A DNA stretch of 64,000 bases from Basidiobolus meristosporus CBS 931.73 (lineage: Eukaryota; Basidiobolomycota; Basidiobolomycetes; Basidiobolales; Basidiobolaceae): contig MCFE01000350.1 of assembly GCA_002104905.1 (NCBI GenBank), forward strand, positions 24,883 to 88,882. The letters run 5' to 3'. This document shows positions 21,573 through 32,553 of this stretch, in pieces. The notes under the pieces are model-generated. The model saw nothing but the letters and a program-made list of their open reading frames with translations. It had not been told where the DNA came from and ran no database searches. The position numbers and the translations under genes are program-made. How positions within the stretch are numbered: position 1 is the stretch's first letter; each line of letters starts with the position of its first letter.

Positions 21573-21917
21573 ATGGTACGTATCCTACCACCCCAAATAC
21601 ATCCAACGCCGACCGGCACACTGATTGCTTTGCATCTCTAGACTAAGGGTACCCAAAGTTTTGGTAAGCGTCACACCAAGTCTCACACTCTCTGCCGTCG
21701 TTGCGGCAAGCGTTCCTTCCACAACCAAAAGAAGACCTGCGCTTCCTGCGGTTATCCTGCCGCCAAGATCAGAAGCTTCAACTGGGGCCAGAAGGCCAAG
21801 CGTAGAAAGACCACCGGTACCGGTCGCATGAGATACCTCAAGAACGTCTCCCGCCGCTTCAAGAACGGTTTCCGTGAGGGTACTCAAGCCCAAAAGCAAA
21901 CCACCGCTTCTGCTTAA
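21573..21917 (+). CDS. RPL37: 60S ribosomal protein eL37
   Basis: Exons 21573..21575 (the ATG alone) and 21642..21917; the 66-bp intron follows the start codon directly. The 92-residue product has the complete eL37 pattern: [22 protein letters not shown], the zinc-binding CRRCG and CASCG pairs, [23 protein letters not shown] and a basic tail. eL37 binds 25S/5.8S rRNA in the large subunit near the exit tunnel. Length equals the eukaryotic norm. The isolated ATG exon is a familiar arrangement among fungal ribosomal-protein genes and could serve splicing-based regulation. AATAAA lies at 21964-21969. It is divergent from EBP2 and convergent with the CK2 beta gene. Confidence 0.97.
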
Positions 21918-22103
21918 GTCCTCCCAGGGAGTTCGGCGCGTACGGTTTATTGCTCTACACTCGAATAAATCAAATAAATTCGTGGCTTTCCCAGTATGTT
22001 TGGCCTTTGGCTGCTCTTTATTTGTTATGCTAAGGGTGGAGGTGGGGTGGTTATATTACATCTCGGCGGTTAACTGAGTGAGCAGCTTCCTGGAAACCAA
22101 GAG

Positions 22104-23329
22104 TTAGTCGAGAGCATGGGTGAAGATCATCAATAGCGGTTTACTCGATGGGTGGTTGTCTGGCCACTGTTTGCTGATACGAAGGCGATGCCCTAGAAAA
22201 CGTGACATGGATGAGCGTTGGGATTTACTACCGACTGGCTGTCCCCTGACTCGAATACCTTCTTCGGAATCAGAGGAGATGTCGGAATCGGTCGCTGAAT
22301 CACTGATATTGTCGTTCAGGTTGTATCGCGCACGTAGCCACTGATGCCGCGGCCCAGCCTCGCTGAGCTCGCTGACCTTGAAGCCGTAGATGCGTGGCTT
22401 GTAGGAGTTGATCTTGAAATGCGAGTAAGTACTGGGGCTGTACGTCATAAGGAATAGATGGGCGAAGGTGGTTCCGAAGAAGGCCCCTAAACGAGAGGGA
22501 TCAACAACCATCCTAGATCACAATGCGTCTACAAACCCGGGTTACCATCAAGGCTGTGGGTCGGCGAGTTCGGCGGCGTGTAGAGATCCAAACAGTTTGG
22601 ACAATACAACTTCACTGGCTCAACATCCAAGGAGTCGGATTTCCCAGTGGGGATCACTAGCGTCCCGTTGCAGTAGTATCGAGGGCAACAACCAAAGTCC
22701 CCACGATCGTATCTGCTCGCCTTGATGCATGGAAGGGTTGGTGAAGGATGTCACAGTAGCAAGGATATGTTGTCACGCACCATTTCATGCATGCCTTGAC
22801 GGGTCAAGATATATCTTTGATGGAGCATACAATAAAGCCTTTCCGCGGATGCTTTGATAGCATTGGTGTCGACATCGGGTCGCGGCCGTTCTACGGGAAA
22901 GTGGTTAGAAGAAAGACGATCTATTTAGATTCAGAGGGGCATACTTGGTTGGATGTCACGAATCATCTCCAAAGCCTCTTGGTAGAACGGCACCTCCGTT
23001 TCTAAGCCGACCGTGTTGAATCCATCTTTCAGAAAACTCTCCGTGGCTCTTAATAAATACTCTTTCCCAGGAAGTGAGCAAAACCATGTGATCCAGTTGG
23101 CCTTCTTCTGTGAGGAGACTGCACTGGGGGCGGGAAAGACTACGAAGGAGGCAAGCGTCACGTCGGTTAGCATGACCACAAAAGGAAAAGAAGGACGCGT
23201 GGAAACCAAGGTTGGCCGGTGTTTGCCTTGCTACCCTCCACACCAGAGTGAACGGAAGATTGGAACATATCGAAGAAACTCACCAGTACACTCTTCAACA
23301 CTGGGCGAGAGGTTTTCGGTCTGCTCCAT
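22104..23329 (-). CDS. CKB1: Casein kinase 2 regulatory subunit beta
   Basis: CK2 beta dimerises through a zinc finger and bridges two catalytic alpha subunits, setting substrate choice. Exons in transcript order 23284..23329, 22945..23118, 22781..22890, 22546..22720, 22104..22486; total 888 nt, 295 residues. Introns are 54-60 bp except the first (165 bp). Conserved segments: WITWFCSLPGKEYLL, DGFNTVGLETEVPFYQEALEMI, LHQRYILTRQGM, RGDFGCCPRYYC with the first zinc-binding pair, LYCPNCLDLYTP with the second, and DGAFFGTTFAHLFL formed exactly across the last splice. The tail after PRIYGFK is extended (about 95 residues), Ser/Asp-rich, and poorly conserved, so the true 3' end could differ. Symbol follows yeast usage and is by family. 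Confidence 0.93.
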
Positions 23330-23926
23330 TGGCCTGTGCTAGTTGTAAGGCAGTGTGGTGAACTGGGGTTACTAAAAAGCGTTACAGTGTGGTCGGTGCT
23401 GACATGAAGCAGCTGTTGAATGTACGCCGTATGGATTTATTGGATCATCTCCAAATACTGTTTCCAATTAGCACGCTGATGCAGGCGATAGTCATTTCGG
23501 AGCAGCAATGGTGGTCGACGATCACCTGATCAAGTAGGATTAATCAACATGCTGAGTATTTGGCGTAGTGGCTGTTTAAATCAATTATGGTGGGTGATGC
23601 AGCCATCTAAAAGAAATTGCCGTAAATCAATGTATTCACTGATGTCCTACAGGAAACCATCAATTCCTGGAATACCAACAGGTACTTCAACAGGTACTTG
23701 AAACCGGAGCTACACTACGCTACTGGTAACAAATGAACTTTCGAGTGACCGTTACGTATTATCGCATTTATCTCCTACCCAGGATGGAAGATTTCGACCA
23801 ATATTAGATAGACCTTCAAACCTGGTCAGCCTGTCATATATTTCCCATACAGCCTTCCGGAAATATCTGGTAATGATGTATCTCAAGCATGGAATAACTG
23901 ATTTGATTTCCATCTGATACCTGTTG
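23330..23926. other. Transition from genes to repeats
   Basis: About 600 bp upstream of the CK2 beta start. The first part should hold its promoter. From roughly 23,600 onward the sequence turns AT-rich and CpG-poor and grades into degenerate LTR sequence. No gene is visible. Confidence 0.45.
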
Positions 23927-24180
23927 GAAATTTCATACTTGCTCCTAAATACTCGCATTAACTTGGTCACTTCGATCCTGGTTTATGAACTTTCTGATTT
24001 CCTGGTCAGATTTGTTGTTTGGATTTACTCAGAATATTTTCTTCCAAATGTCAGGTGCCTGGAATATGAAGTTGTCAAAACTTTTCAAAAGCCTCCCCTG
24101 CAAGTTTTGCATACTTAATCTAGTGACCTTCCTGAGTATGCACCCTGCAATTTTTTCTGCCCAGACCATGTAGAGGTATA
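23927..24180 (+). repeat. Ancient LTR relic, copia-A type
   Basis: The succession of motifs in the copia-A LTR is recognisable but heavily mutated: TTGGTCACTT, TTTGGATTTACTCAGAATATTTTC, CAGGTGCCTGGAATATGAA, TTGTCAAAA, AAGTTTTGCATA and CCATGTAGAGGTAT near the end. Its divergence from the other copies makes it the oldest-looking LTR in the window. Confidence 0.5.
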
Positions 24181-24297
24181 GGTAATATTCTTATACTCAA
24201 GAAACCATTAATGGAAAGGTGAATAAAATGCTAGCTTACCTAATCACTATGCCATATTGTGTAATCTCAGTAAACAACCAACTGGGTGCTGTATTTG

Positions 24298-24463
24298 TGT
24301 TGTAAATTTTATAATTACACCTAAACACTCACCCAGCTTGGTCACTTGGGTCATTATCTACAAATCTTTGGGAATTCTGGCCAAACTCCTTGTTGGGATA
24401 TACTTGGAATATTTTCACCAATATATTGGGTACCCAGAACATTAGAAATCTGAAAGCTGTTCA
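24298..24463 (+). repeat. Truncated copia-A LTR
   Basis: The sequence starts TGTTGTAAATTTTATAATTACACC and runs through the TTGTTGGGATATACTTGGAATATTTTCACC and GGTACCCAGAAC motifs shared by all copia-A LTRs. It stops where a second LTR start (24464) begins, so the U5 half is missing. Confidence 0.65.
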
Positions 24464-24673
24464 TGTTGAGAAAACTTGGAATTCCACCTAAATACTCACC
24501 TAACTTAGTCACTTAGATCATCACCTACAAATCATAGAGAATACTGACCAAATTCCTTGTTGGGATTTACTTAGAATCATATATACAGAAGGCTCCTGGA
24601 TGAAGAACCAAGAAACCCAAGTGCCAAAAAGAGAAGAAGAAAATGCCATGGCAAGCAGTGCAGACCATCAAAG

Positions 24674-25022
24674 TGTTGAAAAAATTTGTAATTCCACTTA
24701 AATATTCACCTAACTAATCACTTAGATCATTACCTTCCAATCCTAGGGAGTACTGACCAAATTCCTTAATGGGATTTACTTATAATATTTTCACCAAAAT
24801 ACCAGGTACCCAGTACATGAAAATTCTCAAAGCTGTCCAAATAGCCCCAAACTTTGCACATATGTTCTTGGGACTTTCCTTAGCCAATGCTATGTGTTTG
24901 CAATGCTAAGACCATGTAAAAGTATTTATACTACGTTTACATTTAATAAATCATTAAGTGAAAACCACATAATCTACTTGTCCTCCCAAATCACATCCAA
25001 TATCTCCAAGACTGTTACAACA
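24674..25022 (+). repeat. 5' LTR of copia-A element (349 bp)
   Basis: Starts TGTTGAAAAAATTTGTAATTCC and ends CTGTTACAACA, directly before the primer-binding site. The core GGGATTTACTTATAATATTTTCACC and the poly(A)-like AATAAATCATTAAG near 24945 are shared by all family members. Confidence 0.85.
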
Positions 25023-25039
25023 GGCTATGAGCCCTGAGC
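25023..25039 (+). promoter_or_regulatory. Primer-binding site matching initiator tRNA-Met anticodon arm
   Basis: GGCTATGAGCCCTGAGC follows the LTR at once. Its complement contains GGGCTCATAGCC, which nearly equals the anticodon stem-loop of eukaryotic initiator tRNA-Met (loop CTCATAA). Drosophila copia and yeast relatives of that type are primed by such an internal half-tRNA rather than the tRNA 3' end. Confidence 0.65.
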
Positions 25040-25053
25040 TGTCACTCTCTGCA

Positions 25054-25854
25054 ATGTCTACTACTGCTATTGTTGGAGTTTTTCCCTCTGCTGAAAAGTT
25101 GGAAGGACTGAACTACCAAGTGTGGAAGGTGAAGATGAAGATGCTGCCACAAGAAAGAGGCCTTTGGGATATTGTCATGGGAGAAGAATGCCCTCCTAAA
25201 AATTTGGGAGAGGAAGCCTTAAAGTACCATAAGAAAGAGCAAAGTGCCTTCAACTGCATATGCCTTAATGTTAAAGACAAACTGCTAATTCAATGCTCAA
25301 GATCAAAAATGGCAAAGAATGCCTGGAAGGCATTAGAAGACACCTACCAGTCATGTTCAGCTGCTAAAAAAATGTATCCAAGACAAAAATTCTTTACTAA
25401 AAAGATGCAGCCAGGAGAAGAAATGAAAAATCTCATTAACAGTAATACCCTGCTGGTGGATGCGATGGAATCTGTGGGTGTACCAACTACTGATGATAAT
25501 TTGATAGTTACCATCCTGAATAGCCCAACAGACAAGTTTCAGGGCCTTCTATCAGCCCTAGAGTCCAGAACTGAAGATTTGACCTTAAATTACATATATG
25601 GAAGGCTCTTGGATGAAGAATTAAGAAAATTAAGTGCCAATAAGAAGGAAGAAGAAAATGCTTTAATAAGCAATGATAGCCAACAAAGAAGATACTCAAG
25701 ACCTTTCAAGGCAATATCAACCTGTTTTGTAACTACTGCAAAAGGTGAGGACACACATCAGACTGGTGCTTCAAAAAGAGAGATAGTCAGTGGAAAAAGC
25801 CTGAATATGGAAATGCTGCCACAACTGAAGATAGACTATTCATATCTGCACTAA
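25054..25854 (+). pseudogene. copia-A gag (frameshifted)
   Basis: The frame from ATG at 25054 gives a copia-type Gag with a UBN2-like core: EGLNYQVWKVKMKMLPQERGLWD, AWKALEDTYQS, MKNLINSNTLLVDAM, LLSALESRTEDLTL and GRLLDEELRKL. It then slips out of the original frame near 25,720. In the correct frame the next residues form the nucleocapsid CCHC knuckle (CNYC ... GHTSDWC), but that knuckle also has a TGA stop. Gag cannot be complete, so this copy would need help in trans. Confidence 0.8.
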
Positions 25855-28800
25855 ATATGACCACAAACAAGGATTCTCAGATGTGGTATATTGACTCTAG
25901 AGCATCTCACACTTTACACACCAAAAAGAACTTTTTACCCAATATCAAGAAATTCCAATTAAGGAGGTTTTCATGGGTGACAATAGAAGACTTGATGCAG
26001 TGGGAGAAGGAACTATCCAAGTAAACCTTGAAAGCAGTGAAGGAAGCCATACACTGACCTTTAAAGAAGTACTCTATGTATCAGATATAGCCAAGAACCT
26101 ACTATCTTTAAGCAAGGCTACAGCAGAAGGACTCAGTTTCAGCTTTGACAATTATGGATCCAAGATCACTGATCAAAATGGTACACATATTGCTTTGGGT
26201 ATCAGAGATCAAACTCCATATAAGTTGACTTATGTTCCATCATATTTGGAAGCCAATATAAGTAACTTAAATGAAAAAACACCAATGCTTTGGCCCAGGA
26301 GATTTGAGCACATTAATTTTGATTATTTGCGCAAAATGATCAAAGATCAGCTAATTTCTGGAGTAAAAATTGATCCCCCAACTAATTTGGAGCACTGTGA
26401 AGCCTGCATATACAGTAAACAAGCCAGACAACTGTTCAAGAGCTCTGGGTCAATCAAAACTAAGAAAAGATCAGATCTAATTTACTCAGATCTATGTGGA
26501 CCTATGCAAAATTTATCCACAGGTGGGATGAAGTACTTAATCACTTTTATTGATGATTGTACAAGATACACATGGGTCTACTTCATGGAGAGAAAGGAAG
26601 AAGCTCTGTCTAAGTTCAGGGAGTTCAAAGCTATGGTGGAGAGAGAAACTGGTGAAAAAATCAAGAAAATACGCTCTGACAATGGTGGAAAATATACCTC
26701 AAAACTCTCATCCACTTCTGCAAAATTCATGGGATAAAGCAAGAGACTATTGTACCATACTCCCCACAGCAAAATGGAGTAGCAGAACAAGCTAACAGAT
26801 CAATAATTGATATGACAAGATCTATGATCCATGATCAAAAATTATCCTATGATTTTTGGGCAAAATCAGTTGCCATAGCTATATACCTTAAAAATAGGAG
26901 TTATAACAGAATACTTTGGGATTCTACTCCATTTGAAGCATGGTATGGATACAGAACAAGTGCAGAACATCTAAGAATATTTGGGTGTACAGCATATGCC
27001 AAGAAACTGCCTGGAAATCAGTCAAAATTTAAGCTAAAAAGAGTAAAATGCATATTATGGGGCTACTGCAATGAGATTCAAGCATACAGATTCTACAATA
27101 CCAATGAAAAGAAGCTAATTAAGTCCAGGGATATGTGTGACAAAAATTCAAGATTTTCACAAAAAATGACATCAGATGATGACAAAAATCTGATCTCAAG
27201 TCCACCAATTGTCAGGATTGGATCAGAGCAAAACAATGAAAATTCTTTCACTCCAGAGGACTCTACAACCATGGTTCAGCCTGAATCAGTGCCTAGGAAT
27301 AGCCCAGAAGTGATCATTCCTGTATTGAATGCCTGGAGATTCAACCAGACCAGATATAGCCCAAATTTCTATATCAATGAGGGTACAACTTAGCCTATGC
27401 CTATTCAGTCCATATTGAAGAAACCCAGACTATAAAAGCGGGCCTATATGGCCCTCAGACAAAGTTTTGGAGATCTGCAAAGACTGAGGAATATCAGGCC
27501 CTAATAGAAAATCAAACTTGCAACTTAGTCACATTACCAATCAACCAAAAATCAATTGGATGCAGATGAGTCTCTAAGACAAAGTACAAGGCTGAGAGTA
27601 CAATTGAACACACTTGTGGCCAAAGGATACTCTCAAACAAAAAGACTTGACTATACTGAGACCTTTGCATTGGTAGCCAAGTTTAATTCCGTCAGATTGA
27701 TATTTGCTACTGCAGCCAAATAGAAGTTTTTTATTCATCAAATGGATGTGAAAACTGCATTTTTGAATGAAGAACTTGATGAGGACATGTATAAGAACCA
27801 GCCTGATGAGTTTGCTGACTAAGATAACTCCCTTGTGGCCTGCAAGCTTAAGAAATCTTTATACAGTCTCAAATAGTCACCAAGAGCCTGGAATTGCATG
27901 ATAGATTCTTATCTGGAGTCCTTGAGTTCCAAAAGGAGTAATGCTGACTATAGTATACACTAAAAGCCAGATAGAGCAAGTCCAGTTCTATTAGCTCTAT
28001 ATGTGGATGATCTTATTATAGCCACCAATAACCTAGCAACATTGGAAGAGACTAAATCCAGCCTATCTAAAGAGTTCAGGATGTCTTATCTAGGAGAACT
28101 CAGTTACTACTTGGGATAAAGTTGGCCATAGAAAGAAGTACCCTGACTATCACCCTAAGCCAATCCAAGTATATTCAACAAATACTAAAGAAGTACTAAA
28201 TGGAACACTGTAAACCAGCAGCTATCCTAACAGAGTCAAACCTTAACTTGGTCAAAGCTTGACCAAATCAAGTGAGCTTGGTGCCATCAAAAAGCCCTGA
28301 CTTTCCTTATCAGTCATTGGTTAGCAGTCTGCTGTATATCATGCATGGAATACATCCAAACATCTCATATTCAGTAGGAGTTGTCAGCCAGCATAATCAG
28401 AACTATGGATCTGATTGTATTGCAGCAGTTAAGCAGATTTTTAGATATCTGAAAGGAGCTGCAATGTCTGCTTAGGATACTCTTATAAGGATTCAGAACA
28501 GGACCTTGTAGGATACTATGATGCTGATTGGGGACAAAATTTGGAAGACAGAAGATCCACCACAGGATACACTTTTGTTTACTGTCAATGAGTAATTTCA
28601 TGGAATTCAAGGAAGCAACCAACCATAGCACTTTCCACCACAGAAGCAGAGTATATGGCAGCCTGTGAAGCTACAAAAGAAGCAATGTGGTTAAGAAAGC
28701 CTCTTACAGATTTAGGTCTATGTTAAAAAACACCTATTACTTTATTTCAAGACAATCAAGGATGTATACCATTAGGTAGAAATCCAACTTTTTGTGCTAG

Positions 28801-28978
28801 AACCAAGTACATAGATATTAGACATGACTTCATATGTGAAGCTATAGAGAATAGCTTAGTTAGCTTAGTTTACTGTCCTTCAGATGAAATGATTGCAGAC
28901 ATATTTACCAAATCATTAGCTAGAGACAAGTCTGAATATCTTAGGTCAAAATTAGGAATAGTCAGTATGAACATTTAG
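25855..28978 (+). pseudogene. copia-A pol (protease, integrase, RT, RNase H), multiply broken
   Basis: In order: protease region WYIDSRASH (the active-site DSG is DSR here) near 25885; pre-integrase zinc region PMLWPRRFEHIN ... CEACIYSKQARQ; integrase core DLCGPMQNLSTGG, FIDDCTRYTWVYF, RSDNGGKYTS; a frameshift near 26735; QQNGVAEQANRSI and the integrase tail to about 27,390; reverse transcriptase 27,480-28,260 with YVDDLIIA near 27,998 and several stop codons; RNase H with STTEAEYMAACEATKEAMW near 28,635 and the end KSLARDKSEYLRSKLG. At least ten stops or shifts are visible. Several stops are C-to-T or G-to-A relative to the copy at 43,641-47,226. Confidence 0.85.
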
Positions 28979-28989
28979 CTGAGTGGGAG

Positions 28990-29337
28990 TGTAGTAAAAA
29001 TTTGTAATTGCACCTAAATATTCACCTAGCTTAGTCACTTAGATCATTACCTTCCAATCCTAGGGAATACTGACCAAATTCCTTGTTGGGATTTACTTAG
29101 AATATTTTCACCAAAATATCAGGTACCCAGAACATGAAAATTCTCAAAGCTGTCCAAACAGCCCATAACTTTGCACACATGTTCTTGGGACCTTCCGTAA
29201 CCTACACTATGTGCTTGAATGCCAAGACCATGTAAAAATGTATATAGTAATTTGCATTCAATAAATCATTAAGTAAAAACCAGATAATATGTTTGTCCTC
29301 CCAAATCACTTTCAATATCTCCAAGACTCTTATAACA
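28990..29337 (+). repeat. 3' LTR of copia-A element (348 bp)
   Basis: TGTAGTAAAAATTTGTAATTGC at the start and TCTTATAACA at the end. It follows a short purine tract (GAGTGGGAG) that would prime plus-strand synthesis. Confidence 0.85.
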
Positions 29338-29384
29338 CAATGGAGGTGCTCAGGACCCTTTAAGGGCAACAGCAACTTTGATAG

Positions 29385-29733
29385 TGTTGCAGTATTCTGA
29401 GGAGTACTGGAAGTGATGTGCTGAACCAGAGAATTTACATGTTATTCACTTGTAGATTCATTGATCAAAGGTATTGTTATTATACTGTTGATGAAGTAGA
29501 GCAAGCAAGTGTGCAGAGTTTGTTAAGGAAGGTCCCAGGAATATGTGTGCAAAGCTTCGGGTGTTTTGGACCACTTTAAGAAAGATCATAATCTGCGTAT
29601 CATATAATTTGGTAAGAATATCTTAAGTAAATCCTGACAAGAAATTTGGTCAGGACAGAATGCTAATCTCAGAGTAAGATATTTGTGACTAAGCTAGCAT
29701 GAGTATTTAGGTGACAACTTAATAATTACAACA
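29385..29733 (-). repeat. 3' LTR of minus family-B element
   Basis: On the plus strand it runs TGTTGCAGTATTCTGAGGAG to AATAATTACAACA and is followed by CTCCCACTTGACAAAA, the complement of the purine-rich tract at the end of family-B elements. Confidence 0.8.
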
Positions 29734-30351
29734 CTCCCACTTGACAAAACATTCATAAGTACACATATTGGCAGTGTGCAAACTGTAATAAGCATACAAG
29801 AACTCAACTCTGTTGCAAACTGGACTAATATATTATCCAACAGTATATGTATTTGTGCTCAACTTATTTTAACAAGCCACTTTAAGTTCAAGGTGCATAT
29901 GTACTTGATAGTATGCCTAAAAATCAGAATGATCCAATCAAACTACTAATTGTCATCTTTGATCAATAGCACAGGCTTTAATAATGAGCTGAGTCTAATT
30001 GTCATATTGTAATAGTGCTATATAGCCTCAGGGCTATCCAATGCATCTTATCTGAGCAAAATTAACCCTCTTTTGGTTAAGTTAAGGTTTTGTCATTAAT
30101 AGTAGATCTGGAGTCTCCATATTTCCAAGCAACAGTTTATTCATTTAGGCAACTATACTCTGTGTCCATATTAGACTCAGAGACAGTTACTTTCATCATA
30201 TAGACTCTATATGAGGTAAAAAGATAATGACCTATTTTTGGCCAAGTTAAGGTTTTGTCTTCTACACCTGATTTGGGTTATCTTTGTTTCTGTTGTAAGA
30301 GTTTTGGAGATATTGGAAGTGATTGGGAGAACAAGTAGATTATGTAGTTTT

Positions 30352-30699
30352 TGTTGTAATTATTAAGTTGTCATCAAAATATTCATGCTAACTTAGTCAC
30401 ATAGATCTTATTCTTTGATTAGCATTCTGTCCTGACCAAGTTTCTTGTGGGATTTACTTGGAATATTTTCACCAAATTATCAGGTACCCAGATTATGATC
30501 TTTCTCAAAGTTGTCCAAAAGCCCCCAAACTTTGCACACATACTCTTGGGACCTTCCTTAACAAGATATACATGTATGATTGCTCTACTTTATCAAAAGT
30601 ACAAATACCATACTTTTGATCAATAAATCTACAAGTGGATAACATGTAGATCCTTTAGCTCTCCACATCACTTCCAATACTCCTCAGATTATTGCAGCA
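30352..30699 (+). repeat. 5' LTR of plus family-B element (348 bp)
   Basis: TGTTGTAATTATTAAGTTGTC to CAGATTATTGCAGCA. Its middle (GGGATTTACTTGGAATATTTTCACCAAATTATCAGGTACCCAG, shown here as two shared blocks with copia-A LTRs) proves common ancestry with copia-A, while both ends differ. Confidence 0.82.
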
Positions 30700-30716
30700 G
30701 GCTATGCGCCCCAAGC
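30700..30716 (+). promoter_or_regulatory. Family-B primer-binding site, initiator tRNA-Met anticodon type
   Basis: GGCTATGCGCCCCAAGC abuts the 5' LTR. The minus sister copy has TATTATGAGCCCCAAGCC at the equivalent place. Both resemble the copia-A site and the anticodon arm of initiator tRNA-Met. Confidence 0.55.
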
Positions 30717-32019
30717 TTGCTGTCCTCTTTGTGTCTACTTTGCCTTGGATCCATTTCTGCTAGTCTGGAGAAAGAATATCTGCACTATTGCCCTGCCAAA
30801 GTTAAAGATGACTACTGCTGATAAAAGGACTATGTTCATGAGGATATTGCTGTGGAGAAGAAGGCCTTGCCTTCAAAAGACTCATACAGTAACTACTCAA
30901 GCTAGTTATGAAGGAGAGTTTATCAAGTTGACGCAAAAATATGTCAAGAAATAGAGTGTGTTGGTGCTATACTACTACTGAAGACAATTGCATAATTCCA
31001 GCAATTGAGGGTACAGATCTACAATAAAATATATTGCTATATGTATTTGTATAGCCTCAATGAACTGTTAAACAAGCTTTTGGATAAGATACTATCCTGA
31101 ATTTCAAAAAAAAATATAGATCATCATTGCATGACTGCCGGAGGAAGATTTTACAAAATCTGTTGCTACTCAAAATAAGACTGAGAATGCAAGTACTGGA
31201 GCTTTTAACTGCCATTTTAGACTATCTATTTATGGAAAGAGGTCTCAGAAACAAGCTCTCTGAGTTGTAAGGATCCTGATGATATATATTACAAATATAT
31301 CCACCTGGAGTACAGATATGTACTACACAATCCAATGGAAGAATGCTTTATTTTATCAAGTGTTTTTATACTGAAGCTAATGTACCAGAAGCCAAATATG
31401 GAGCTGTTAGATGTGCTATCACTCTGCTTAAGTCCCAAAACAGTGGGAGAAAGTATTATTCAAATTTAGCAAAATTAACTCAAGAAGATTCTATCACTAG
31501 CCAGTGAGAGTGAAGCAAATGATTGCAAGCCTGATTGGAGTATACAACAAAGCAACAGTTGGCCAGTATACAACTGCAGGCCACTCAGAAGATAACATAG
31601 TACTTTATACTTGTTATATATATATCACTTATTACATTGGGAGAAAACACTTTGTGACATTTGATTCTCAGAATCAGATCAGAAGAATTGCAATTGATCC
31701 AGTCACTGCCAAGCTCTGCAACTCAAAGAGCTATATATTGAAGTCTGATATCAAAGCACTGATGAAACTAGCTTGCAAATGCAGCTTATTTAATTAAATT
31801 TGGACAACTCTATCAAAATGCTGATTGATCTAAGTAGATGCTGATTTTGACTATATTACTCTCAAATAGTCAAATATTGTGGACAAATGATGTCATGAGG
31901 TCTTCTGTACTCAAACACACTGTGGTTCCACCTTTAAGACAGTCCAGAACCATCCCACAAAAGGAATTTCCCTTTGATCATCAGCAGAAAGAGAAAAAGA
32001 AGAAAAAATGGGAAAATAC

Positions 32020-32540
32020 TGTCATGATCACATGACAACCATGAACACCCATGCCAAGTTTCAGCTTCCCAGCTCAATTTCTAAGAGATTCCTTCCGGAA
32101 CCTTCTACCACCTTCCAGAAAGTTCCTGACCATTCCAAACCATTGTTACACAATGGAACATTCCATGGAAGCTTTCCATCGTATTTTTTATAGTCCAGTA
32201 CCATATATGGAAATACCAGGTCACATGACTTAGTCACATGATCAGGTGACCCAATCCATTTCCCCATCCTGTCTCAGTACCGTGTCATCTATGTCATTAT
32301 CCCCAGCACCATTGCTGTGCCTCACCCCACAACCCCATTAGTATTAGCTAACATCTCTCGGCATCAATATAGCCAAAAAGTATATATAGTCCTATCCCCC
32401 CTTAAGTATTCCTCAGTCTGATAAACACAGGTCTTGAATAAACAGCCTTGCCTTGAATCCTGCCTTGCCTTGATGGTCCACACCTAAGTCCTTTCCTGCC
32501 GTGCCTAGCTTTTCCTCCTGCCTTGTGTCTATTCATAACA
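32020..32540 (+). repeat. 5' LTR of chromovirus (521 bp)
   Basis: TGTCATGATCACATGACAAC to GTGTCTATTCATAACA. A TATA box TATATATAG starts at 32381; the predicted mRNA start is about 32412-32415. AATAAA lies at 32437-32442. The 3' LTR at 37402-37922 looks identical base for base. Confidence 0.93.
32381..32425 (+). promoter_or_regulatory. Chromovirus LTR promoter and predicted mRNA 5' end
   Basis: TATATATAG at 32381-32389 is followed, about 34 bp from its start, by AGTCTGATAAA (32415-32425). That 11-mer is the exact reverse complement of the primer-binding site, which is where a self-priming mRNA should begin. Confidence 0.6.
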
Positions 32541-32542
32541 GT

Positions 32543-32553
32543 TTTATCAGACT
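32543..32553 (+). promoter_or_regulatory. Self-priming primer-binding site
   Basis: TTTATCAGACT lies 2 nt inside the 5' LTR end and is perfectly complementary over 11 nt to AGTCTGATAAA at 32415-32425. The fission-yeast Tf1 element uses an 11-nt match of this kind between mRNA 5' end and PBS; no tRNA 3' end match is evident. Confidence 0.7.

Larger units (their letters stand above)
24674..29337 (+). mobile_element. Ty1/copia retrotransposon, copia-A, degenerate full-length copy
   Basis: A 4.66-kb element bounded by LTRs 24674..25022 and 28990..29337 (TGTTGA...CAACA and TGTAGT...TAACA). It carries a primer-binding site, gag, then pol in copia order (protease, integrase, reverse transcriptase, RNase H), and a purine-rich tract GAGTGGGAG before the 3' LTR. 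The flanks CAAAG (24669-24673) and CAATG (29338-29342) look like a target duplication with one change. The two LTRs differ at many sites, so it is not recent. Numerous stops and frameshifts make it defective. It lies inside gag of the older copia-A remnant. Confidence 0.88.

Noticed and set aside
20949-21641. 230-codon plus-strand frame across the EBP2/RPL37 promoter
   Set aside because: Low-complexity Arg/Phe-rich reading of introns, promoter and UTR; begins inside an EBP2 intron.
32051-32267. Short frames inside the chromovirus LTR, present identically in both LTRs
   Set aside because: Repeated because the LTRs are identical; overlapping on both strands with no homology.
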